Origin: Gammaproteobacteria bacterium
GTDB taxonomy: Bacteria; Pseudomonadota; Gammaproteobacteria; Pseudomonadales; Azotimanducaceae_A
DNA: 7,115 bases
Assembly (NCBI GenBank): GCA_026713405.1
Contig: JAPOON010000050.1
Span: 1-7,115, forward strand
Reading direction: 5' to 3'
The notes beneath the pieces were generated by a model that worked only from the letters and a program-made list of their open reading frames with translations, had not been told where the DNA came from and did no database searches. Below, one piece after another: positions 1 to 7,115 of this stretch. A program made the position numbers and the translations under genes. The first letter of the stretch is position 1, and each line of letters begins with the position of its first letter.

Positions 1-255
1 AAGGTCGGGCGGCTGAAAGGGGAGCCGGGGGAGGACGTCGAGTTCGACAAGGTGCTGCTGGTGGCCGACGGCAACGATGTCAGCGTCGGGCAGCCGTACG
101 TGGATGGCGGCCAGGTCAAGGCCCGGGTGCTGAGCCACGACCGGGGCAAGAAGATTCGGGTGATCAAGTTCAAGCGCCGGAAGAACTACCTGCGGCGCCA
201 GGGCCACCGCCAGTGGTATACCGAGGTACGCATCACCGGCATCAAGGCGGCGTGA
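1..255 (+). CDS. rplU: 50S ribosomal protein L21, 3' part (start lies off the left edge)
   Basis: L21 is a structural protein of the large ribosomal subunit that binds 23S rRNA. The frame is open from base 1 and ends at TGA 253-255, giving 84 visible residues. Compared with the E. coli protein as I remember it, about 20 N-terminal residues are missing. Visible family signatures are the PYVDGGQVKARV stretch, the basic IKFKRRKNYLRRQGHRQWYT block, which binds RNA, and the RITGI end. An internal ATG at 52 is not the start, because the homologous sequence continues upstream of it. rpmA follows after 24 bp, the almost universal rplU-rpmA pairing, so the two are very probably co-transcribed from a promoter left of the window. 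Confidence 0.97.
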   Translation, partial: KVGRLKGEPGEDVEFDKVLLVADGNDVSVGQPYVDGGQVKARVLSHDRGKKIRVIKFKRRKNYLRRQGHRQWYTEVRITGIKAA

Positions 256-279
256 CAACGAGACCAGGGAGACTGATGC

Positions 280-2820
<2,541 letters not shown>

Positions 2821-2854
2821 GACCCTGCGCTCTCATTGCCAGCGCCAGTGCAGT

Positions 2855-2877
2855 CCCCCTGCGCGTGAACGCGGGGG
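2855..2877. terminator. Stem-loop between convergent proB and rpsT, possible weak terminator
   Basis: CCCCC-T-GCG (2855-2863) pairs with CGC-GGGGG (2870-2877) around a CGTGAA loop: 8 base pairs with one bulged T. It lies in the 75-bp gap between the 3' ends of proB (+) and rpsT (-), where a shared terminator would be expected. There is no T tract after it on either strand, so it does not qualify as a standard rho-independent terminator. It may only protect 3' ends. No better terminator is visible in this gap. Confidence 0.35.
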
Positions 2878-2895
2878 TAGCCGGGGCGAGAACCG

Positions 2896-3156
2896 CTAGA
2901 GCGCGGCGATCGCGGCGGTCAGGCGGGATTTGTGCCGGGCGGCCTTGTTCTTGTGCAGAATGCCTTTGGCCGCCATGCGGTCGATGACGGGAATCGCCGT
3001 GACCAGGGCAGCGTTGGCGGCGTCGGCATCGTTCTCGTCGATGGCGGCTTGCACCTTTTTGATGTAGGTCCGTACCATGGAGCGCCGGCTGGCGTTGTGC
3101 CGCCGCCGCTTTTCCGCTTGACGGGCCCGTTTGCGGGCCTGGGCGCTGTTGGCCAA
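2896..3156 (-). CDS. rpsT: 30S ribosomal protein S20, TTG start
   Basis: S20 is a small helical protein that binds 16S rRNA early in 30S assembly. The 86-residue product is the usual size, highly basic, with the family signatures [35 protein letters not shown] and the [15 protein letters not shown] block. The initiation codon is TTG (minus-strand reading of 3156-3154). No in-frame ATG matches the conserved N-terminus, and a GGAG Shine-Dalgarno (plus-strand 3163-3166) sits 6 nt upstream. E. coli rpsT also starts with UUG, where the poor codon is tied to autogenous translational control by S20; the same arrangement here suggests the same control (inference). The gene is transcribed alone, against proB and away from murJ. 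Confidence 0.97.
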   Translation of the reverse strand: MANSAQARKRARQAEKRRRHNASRRSMVRTYIKKVQAAIDENDADAANAALVTAIPVIDRMAAKGILHKNKAARHKSRLTAAIAAL

Positions 3157-3185
3157 TTGGGGCTCCGGGGGCTGAAAGGCGCGCT

Positions 3186-3214
3186 AATATGCCGTCGAGG
3201 ATGATGCATGTCAA
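3186..3214 (-). promoter_or_regulatory. Sigma-70-type promoter for rpsT, overlapping the murJ start
   Basis: Read on the minus strand there is a perfect -35 box TTGACA (plus 3209-3214), a 17-bp spacer and a -10 box CATATT (plus 3186-3191, 4 of 6 consensus bases). The predicted RNA start is near 3179, giving a leader of about 23 nt before the TTG codon of rpsT. The bases just after the -10 box are AGCGCGCC. A GC-rich discriminator of this kind is typical of stable-RNA and ribosomal-protein promoters repressed by ppGpp/DksA. The -35 box covers bases 2-7 of the murJ coding sequence. Confidence 0.7.
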
Positions 3215-4794
3215 CTGAGCGCCCGCGAGCTGTGCCGGACGCTGCCACCGCCGCCGACGGGCTCACGGACGTCACCGCCAAGGGCGTGGTCGTATCGTCC
3301 ATGACGTTGCTGTCGCGGCTCTCCGGGTTCGCCCGCGATGTGCTGCTGTCGCACTTTCTCGGCGCCGGCGGGGCGGCGGACGCGTTTTTCGTCGCCTTCC
3401 GCATTCCCAACTTCTTCCGCAGGCTGTTTGCCGAGGGTGCGTTCAACCAGGCTTTCGTACCGGTGCTTGCCCGCTACAAGGCGCGCGGATACGAGGAACT
3501 GAAAGAATTCATCGCACTGGTGGGCGGCAACCTGGGGCTTGTGCTGGTGCTGTGCGTCGCCCTGGGCATGTTGTTCTCGGAGGCGCTGGTCACCGTCTTC
3601 GCGCCCGGTTTCTGGAACGACCCGCATCGGTTCGGGCTCGCTTCCGACCTGGTTCGCATCACCTTTCCATACCTTGGTTTCATTGCCCTGACGGCGTTTG
3701 CCGGGGGCATTCTCAACATGCACGACCGCTTTGCGGTTCCGGCCTTCACGCCGGTATTGCTGAATGCCTCGCTGGTCTCGGCGATGCTGCTCGCCGCCTT
3801 TGCGGGCGCTGACATGGCCTTCGCGCTGGCCTGGGGCGTGCTTGCCGCGGGCGCGGTGCAACTCTGTTTCCAGGGGCCGTTCATGGCGCGGCTGCGCCTG
3901 TTGACGAGGCCCCGGGTGGGCACGCGCCACGAGGGGGTGCGCCAGGTGGGGCGCCTGCTGGTTCCGGCCGTGCTGGCGGCATCGGTGGGGCAGGTGAACT
4001 CCCTGATCGACACGGTGCTGGCGTCGACGCTGGCGACGGGCAGCATCTCCTGGCTTTACTATGCTGACCGGTTGCTCGAACTGCCCATCGGCCTGGTGGC
4101 GGTGGCTCTCGGTACCGTGTTGTTGCCGAATCTGTCCCGCCTGGCGGGCCGGGATGATGCTCCGGGGTTCAGCCGGACCGTCGGCTGGGGCGTTCGCATG
4201 GGCGTATTGCTCGGTGTGCCGGCCTCCGTTGCGCTTTTCATGCTGGCGTGTCCCCTGATCGCGACCATATTTCACCACGGGGAAATGTCCCTGAGGGACG
4301 TTTCCATGACCGCCCTGGCGTTGCAGGCATTCGCGATCGGCGTACTGCCGCTGGTGCTGGTCAAGGTGCTGGCGCCGGCCTTTTTCGCCCATCAGGACAC
4401 AAGCACGCCGTTCCGCATCGCCGGGGTTGCGGTAGCGGCCAACGTGGTGCTCAACCTGTCGATGTTTCGCTGGTTCGGGCATGTGGGGCTGGCGCTGGCG
4501 ACCTCCGTGGCGGCATGGCTGCACTGCTGGCTGCTATGGCGGGCTGCCGTCGGACAGGGTTACTTCCCGGTTGACGGAACGCTGGTTCGGTCGGGGGTGC
4601 GGGTGCTGGCGGCGGTAATCTGCATGGGCCTGACGCTGGTGGCCGTCGTGCCCAGCGACGCGTACTGGTTGGCTGCCCCGTCGATCGAGCGGGTGCTGTG
4701 GCTGTCGGGCGCCGTGGTGCTGGGTGGCTCGGTTTTCGCCGCCGCGCTCGGCGTGAGCGGCCTTGGGCTCCGCGACATCCGCCACAGTGTTTGA
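3208..4794 (+). CDS. murJ: Lipid II flippase MurJ (MviN family)
   Basis: MurJ moves lipid-linked peptidoglycan precursor across the inner membrane; it belongs to the MOP exporter superfamily and normally has 14 membrane helices. The 528-residue product has the family start SSMTLLSRLSGFARD (30-44), then GAGGAADAFFVAFRIPNFFRRLFAEGAFNQAFVP-type residues (about 52-85), and YYADRLLELPIG followed by ALGTVLLPNLS (284-310). Charged residues required in E. coli MurJ are kept: R37, R43, D58, R71, R288 and E291 align with R18, R24, D39, R52, R270 and E273. About 19 extra N-terminal residues precede the homologous part. Start 3208 is preferred because GAGG (3197-3200) lies 7 nt before it; the ATGs at 3201 and 3204 are out of frame. 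ribF usually follows but does not here. Confidence 0.97.
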   Translation: MSTERPRAVPDAATAADGLTDVTAKGVVVSSMTLLSRLSGFARDVLLSHFLGAGGAADAFFVAFRIPNFFRRLFAEGAFNQAFVPVLARYKARGYEELKEFIALVGGNLGLVLVLCVALGMLFSEALVTVFAPGFWNDPHRFGLASDLVRITFPYLGFIALTAFAGGILNMHDRFAVPAFTPVLLNASLVSAMLLAAFAGADMAFALAWGVLAAGAVQLCFQGPFMARLRLLTRPRVGTRHEGVRQVGRLLVPAVLAASVGQVNSLIDTVLASTLATGSISWLYYADRLLELPIGLVAVALGTVLLPNLSRLAGRDDAPGFSRTVGWGVRMGVLLGVPASVALFMLACPLIATIFHHGEMSLRDVSMTALALQAFAIGVLPLVLVKVLAPAFFAHQDTSTPFRIAGVAVAANVVLNLSMFRWFGHVGLALATSVAAWLHCWLLWRAAVGQGYFPVDGTLVRSGVRVLAAVICMGLTLVAVVPSDAYWLAAPSIERVLWLSGAVVLGGSVFAAALGVSGLGLRDIRHSV

Positions 4795-4797
4795 ACG

Positions 4798-4803
4798 TAT
4801 AAT
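4798..4803 (+). promoter_or_regulatory. Perfect TATAAT -10 box just after murJ
   Basis: TATAAT occurs 4 bp after the murJ stop. In such GC-rich DNA an exact match in the right place is notable. At spacings of 15-19 bp the upstream hexamers (around 4773-4782, for example ACATCC) do not resemble TTGACA, and there is no TG extension before the box, so the promoter would be weak or activator-dependent. If used, RNA would start near 4811 and drive the small frame at 4844, lspA and perhaps the pilin genes. Confidence 0.35.
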
Positions 4804-4843
4804 TGGCGCGGGAGCGGTTTTCCCGGGACGGAGGGTGCCCTGC

Positions 4844-5032
4844 ATGGCAGTCATTGAGATCCAGATTACGCGTTTTCGGGCAAATGTCGCCTTGTCGGGG
4901 CGGCGCCCCCCGTGCAAGCTCAGTGATCTGACCTGCGGGACAGAAGCGCAACATTTGAGTCGCCTGCGTGCCCGACGGGTGTCAGCGATGACCGCGCGGT
5001 CTGAAACTTCTGCGATTGCTGCCAAACGGTGA
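4844..5032 (+). CDS. Possible small protein, 62 residues, unrecognised
   Basis: I do not recognise this product. For it: ATG 4844 has a strong Shine-Dalgarno, GGAGGG at 4830-4835, 8 nt upstream, and a perfect TATAAT lies 41 nt before the start. It ends at TGA 5030-5032, 50 bp before lspA. The product is basic (about ten Arg), has two Cys (24 and 31), and has no membrane segment, signal peptide or known motif; the end is rich in Ala, Ser and Thr. Against it: by hand count G or C fills about 61% of third codon positions, against about 83% over the first 30 codons of lspA, so codon use is unlike the neighbours. It could be a real orphan, a leader peptide, or chance. The frame is also open upstream into the end of murJ. 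Confidence 0.25.
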   Translation: MAVIEIQITRFRANVALSGRRPPCKLSDLTCGTEAQHLSRLRARRVSAMTARSETSAIAAKR

Positions 5033-5082
5033 GACATGCGATCGTGAACCTGGCGCCCGGGTAGAACCGATTCGGAAGAAAC

Positions 5083-5559
5083 ATGAGAGATAGGTGGTAC
5101 GTTGTTGCCGGCCTGGTGATCGCGCTGGATCAGGTCACGAAGTGGCTGGCCAGCAGCAACCTGCGGTTGGGCGAGCAGGTGGAGCTGCTGCCGTTCTTCA
5201 GTTGGGTGCTCTGGCACAACGATGGTGCGGCGTTCTCGCTGATGTCCGGTCTGGGCGGGTGGCAACGCTGGTTTTTCGTCGGTCTGGCGGCGGCTTTTGC
5301 GGCGTTCATCGTCTATGAACTGCGCCGGCTGCCCGTTGGTGACCTGTTCCAGGGGCTGGCATACGGCCTCATTCTTGGAGGAGCGCTGGGCAACATGGTG
5401 GATCGCCTGATGACCGGCTACGTGGTCGACTTCGTGCTGCTGCACTGGCGCGACTACTACTTTCCTGCCTTCAACGTGGCCGATGCGGCCCTGTCCTGTG
5501 GCGCGGTGCTGTGGGTGGGTTGCATGATCCGCGACAGTCGGGCCGAGCGCGCCCGCTAG
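5083..5559 (+). CDS. lspA: Prolipoprotein signal peptidase (signal peptidase II)
   Basis: LspA is an inner-membrane aspartic protease that removes the signal peptide from diacylglyceryl-prolipoproteins, the second step of lipoprotein maturation and the target of globomycin. The product has 158 residues, close to the usual 160-170, with about four membrane segments (near 5-22, 63-80, 92-108, 128-150). Conserved blocks are ALDQVTKW (14-21), FFSWVLWHNDGAAFS (38-52), GGALGNMVDR (99-108) and FPAFNVADA (127-135). The catalytic aspartates are D107 and D134, 27 residues apart as in B. subtilis LspA (D102, D129). GGAAG at 5074-5078 is the ribosome site, 4 nt before ATG. ileS is missing upstream and fkpB-ispH are missing downstream; the next gene starts 23 bp after the stop. 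Confidence 0.97.
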   Translation: MRDRWYVVAGLVIALDQVTKWLASSNLRLGEQVELLPFFSWVLWHNDGAAFSLMSGLGGWQRWFFVGLAAAFAAFIVYELRRLPVGDLFQGLAYGLILGGALGNMVDRLMTGYVVDFVLLHWRDYYFPAFNVADAALSCGAVLWVGCMIRDSRAERAR

Positions 5560-5582
5560 TACGCAGCTGGAGCCGGGGGGCA

Positions 5583-6068
5583 ATGCGGTCTGCAATCGAG
5601 GTTGCTTCCGGCGGTGGCGGTTCGGGGTTCAGCCTGATCGAGTTGCTGGCCGCGCTGGCCATTCTTGCCGTCATCGCGATGCTGGCGGTTCCGCTCTATA
5701 CGAGCTACTCGCAACGCGCATTCCGGGCGGAAGCCCAGGGAGACCTGCTGGGCTGTGCCCTGGGCATGGAGCGCTGGGCGGGCGCCGGGTTCACTTACGA
5801 GGGCGCCGCCGACACCGATGGCGACGGCTCGGGCGATGCGGATACCGGCGCGGTCGCCGCGACGATTTGCGAGGCCCGGTCGGTGCGCCAGGGCCGCTAC
5901 GCCATCTCGGTCGAGGGCAGCGGCGACAGGTTCAGGCTGACCGCGCGACCCGATCCCCTGGGACCGATGGCGACGGACGGTTTCCTGGAACTCGATGACT
6001 CGGGAAACCGCCGCTGGGATCGCGACGACAACGGGGTGATCGGCACCGGCGAAGACCGCTGGGAATAA
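5583..6068 (+). CDS. PilE-like type IV minor pilin with two calcium-loop-like motifs
   Basis: This is a type IV prepilin-like protein of 161 residues. A 15-residue leader ends in Gly15, followed by FSLIELLAALAILAVIAMLAVPLY, so peptidase PilD should cut before Phe16; the key Glu5 is E20. The helix continues as SYSQRAFRAEAQGDLL, which with the later YAISVEG and LELDDSGNRRW blocks resembles minor pilin PilE more than FimT/FimU. Cys58 and Cys96 could form a disulfide. Residues 77-87 read DTDGDGSGDAD, a DxDxDGxxD calcium motif. Residues 146-157 read DRDDNGVIGTGE, which fits a 12-residue EF-hand loop at positions 1, 3, 5, 6, 8 and 12. ATG 5583 is chosen over an earlier in-frame ATG at 5511, which lies inside lspA; GGAG at 5569-5572 precedes it. 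Minor pilins are thought to prime pilus assembly in the inner membrane. Confidence 0.88.
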   Translation: MRSAIEVASGGGGSGFSLIELLAALAILAVIAMLAVPLYTSYSQRAFRAEAQGDLLGCALGMERWAGAGFTYEGAADTDGDGSGDADTGAVAATICEARSVRQGRYAISVEGSGDRFRLTARPDPLGPMATDGFLELDDSGNRRWDRDDNGVIGTGEDRWE

Positions 6069-6162
6069 TACCCGGGACCTATCGTCCTACACGCGGAAGC
6101 GAGACATTCGCACCGTTTTCCGGGTGATTGGCGGATAGCGCTGCCCGAGTTCGGACCCGAAA

Positions 6163-6792
6163 ATGGTGCGACTCCCTGTTCGAGGCGTGCCCTCCGTGAT
6201 CAGACGGTTCCGAATTCCGCGCCGAACGGCCGCGCTGCGCAGGCGGGGCCCGCGCGCCGCGCCGCGCAGAAAGCGGCCGAGGGGCGTATCTCTGGTGGAA
6301 CTGCTGGTTGCCGTGCTTGTCATGGGTGTTGGCGTACTCGGGGTGGTCGGCCTGCTGGCGATTACCATGCAGGGCAATCGTTCCGCACTGCTCGGTACGG
6401 AAGCCGCCCTGCTGGCTGAAGACATGATCGACCGGGCCCGCGCGAACGCCGGCAGCAGTAACGCAGCCGCGCTCTACGGAGGCCTCGGGCTGGGTGATCC
6501 CCCGCCGGCGCCACCCGACTGCGTCGCGGTCGAATGCACCCCGGAGCAAATGGCGGAATACGACCAGGCAGTCTGGAAGTGCCGCATGGGGCGATTCGCG
6601 GAAACCCCGTCGTGCATCGAACTGGCGGATGCGGCCGCAATGGACATTTCCGGCGTGACCATCGGGCGTATGCGGCTGCCGCAAGGCGACGGCTCGATCG
6701 ATGTGGATCCGACAACCGGTCTTGTGCGGGTCCGCGTGCAGTGGCTGGAACGTGGGCAAATGCGAAGTTTCGCCGTCCAGAGCCGCATCTGA
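6163..6792 (+). CDS. pilV: Type IV pilus minor pilin PilV, long arginine-rich leader
   Basis: PilV is a minor pilin of the pilus-priming complex, working with FimU, PilW, PilX and PilE. The prepilin site is Gly41 followed by VSLVELLVAVLVMGVGVLGVVGL, with Glu5 at E46. Family traits follow: GTEAALLAEDMIDRARAN (78-95), Cys120, Cys125, Cys140 and Cys151, the CTPEQMAEYDQAVW block (125-138) and a C-terminal VRVRVQWLERG strand. The start is uncertain. ATG 6163 gives a 41-residue leader with 15 Arg. In-frame GTG codons exist at 6166, 6187 and 6196; GTG 6196, with GAGG at 6182-6185, gives a 30-residue leader and is a fair alternative. Both are longer than usual. The 94 bp after the PilE-like gene (6069-6162) show no strong hairpin. 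The stop overlaps pilW by one base. Confidence 0.88.
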   Translation: MVRLPVRGVPSVIRRFRIPRRTAALRRRGPRAAPRRKRPRGVSLVELLVAVLVMGVGVLGVVGLLAITMQGNRSALLGTEAALLAEDMIDRARANAGSSNAAALYGGLGLGDPPPAPPDCVAVECTPEQMAEYDQAVWKCRMGRFAETPSCIELADAAAMDISGVTIGRMRLPQGDGSIDVDPTTGLVRVRVQWLERGQMRSFAVQSRI

Positions 6793-7115
6793 TGGTTGGC
6801 GGGCGCCGGTACGCCAGCCGCGGTTTCTCGCTGGTCGAGTTGCTGCTCACCCTGACGCTGGGGCTGATCGTGATCGCGGGAGCGGCACAGCTTTTCAGAG
6901 GCACCGGACGGGGCCATGCCTCCATGGAGAGCGCGGCACGTTCCGGGGAAAGCGGCCGTTATGCACTCTCGTTCCTGGGACATTCTGCCCGGCATGCCGG
7001 TTTTTTCGGTTGCAACAGCAGGTCCGGTCGCATGGTCAATACGCTCAACGGCAATCCGGGTGCACTCTTCGAGTTGAATGTCACCAGGGCGGTGGAGGCG
7101 TTCGATGACGACGGC
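6792..7115 (+). CDS. pilW: Type IV pilus minor pilin PilW, 5' part (runs off the right edge)
   Basis: The frame is open from ATG 6792 to the end of the window: 108 residues, no stop. PilW is one of the larger minor pilins (about 270-350 residues) and pairs with PilX and PilV in the pilus-priming complex. The leader is 11 residues ending in Gly11, followed by FSLVELLLTLTLGLIVIAGA; Glu5 is E16. The PilW signature GESGRYALSFLGHSARHAGFFGC (52-74) is clear, matching the family pattern G-R-(F/Y)-A-x-x-(F/L)-L-x-x-x-x-R-x-A-G-(Y/F)-x-G-C. The start overlaps the pilV stop as TGATG and has no good Shine-Dalgarno of its own, so translation is probably coupled to pilV. pilX and pilY1 would be expected next. 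Confidence 0.93.
   Translation, partial: MVGGRRYASRGFSLVELLLTLTLGLIVIAGAAQLFRGTGRGHASMESAARSGESGRYALSFLGHSARHAGFFGCNSRSGRMVNTLNGNPGALFELNVTRAVEAFDDDG

Larger units (their letters stand above)
4795..5082 (+). other. 288-bp gap between murJ and lspA, where ribF and ileS normally sit
   Basis: In the related gene order that I know, ribF and ileS fill this place. Here only 288 bp remain. I looked for the RibF start motif (TIGNFDGVHLGH type) and the zinc-binding IleS C-terminus in all three forward frames and found neither. The gap holds a perfect TATAAT (4798-4803), a small hairpin CGGGAG/TTCCCG (4809-4814 with 4820-4825), a GGAGGG Shine-Dalgarno (4830-4835), one doubtful 62-codon frame, a GC-rich inverted repeat GGGGC-ggc-GCCCC (4897-4909), and the lspA ribosome site GGAAG (5074-5078). 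No tRNA is visible. Confidence 0.6.

Noticed and set aside
3185..3190. TAATAT as a plus-strand -10 box for murJ.
   Set aside because: The only TTG-containing hexamer upstream (3157-3162) is 22 bp away, too far. The same bases fit much better as the minus-strand rpsT -10.
3211..4524. A 437-codon open frame on the minus strand inside murJ.
   Set aside because: It is antisense to a strongly supported murJ, is rich in Gln, His and Arg as expected for GC-rich shadow frames, and has no recognisable domain.
4897..4909. GGGGC-ggc-GCCCC inverted repeat as a terminator or operator.
   Set aside because: A 5-bp stem with a 3-nt loop and no T tract is expected by chance in DNA this GC-rich.
5040..5080. 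tRNA-like T-arm in the sequence before lspA.
   Set aside because: There is no GGTTCRANNCC T-loop on either strand and no matching acceptor stem.
5511..5582. Earlier in-frame ATG at 5511 for the PilE-like pilin.
   Set aside because: It would overlap the end of lspA and give a 39-residue leader; ATG 5583 has its own GGAG site and a 15-residue leader.

Overview
The window reads as a stretch of chromosome from a high-GC gammaproteobacterium. It is read from gene content and gene order only: rplU-rpmA-obgE-proB, then rpsT on the opposite strand, then murJ, lspA and minor-pilin genes. From memory this is the same order as the rplU-to-pilE region of Pseudomonas aeruginosa (PA4568 down to the PA4550s), and similar to xanthomonads. 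The genus cannot be named from this sequence alone.

Layout. Positions 1-2820 (+) hold a translation and ribosome-assembly operon: the 3' end of rplU (L21), rpmA (L27), obgE (ribosome-assembly GTPase) and proB (glutamate 5-kinase, first step of proline synthesis). obgE and proB overlap by 4 nt. rpsT (S20) lies on the minus strand at 2896-3156, convergent with proB and divergent from murJ. It starts with TTG and has a good sigma-70-type promoter whose -35 box lies inside the first codons of murJ. murJ (lipid II flippase) runs 3208-4794. A 288-bp gap follows, with a perfect TATAAT, a good Shine-Dalgarno and one doubtful 62-codon ORF. lspA (lipoprotein signal peptidase) runs 5083-5559. From 5583 to the right edge lie three type IV pilus minor pilin genes in a tight series: a PilE-like pilin, pilV and the 5' part of pilW.

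Working together: the left block makes and assembles the large ribosomal subunit. murJ and lspA serve envelope biogenesis. The right block encodes the minor pilins thought to prime type IV pilus assembly. Most of the window is conserved housekeeping DNA, and I see no mobile element, CRISPR array, tRNA or rRNA.

The points most worth a second look are: (1) ribF-ileS are absent between murJ and lspA, and fkpB-ispH are absent between lspA and the pilin genes, although the flanking order is kept; (2) the gap left behind has promoter-like and SD-like signals plus a small orphan ORF; (3) the PilE-like pilin has two calcium-loop-like motifs, one a textbook EF-hand loop; (4) a hairpin locks up the obgE Shine-Dalgarno just after rpmA; (5) the rpsT promoter overlaps the murJ start; (6) PilV has a very arginine-rich leader; (7) the ObgE G4 motif is TKID rather than NKxD.
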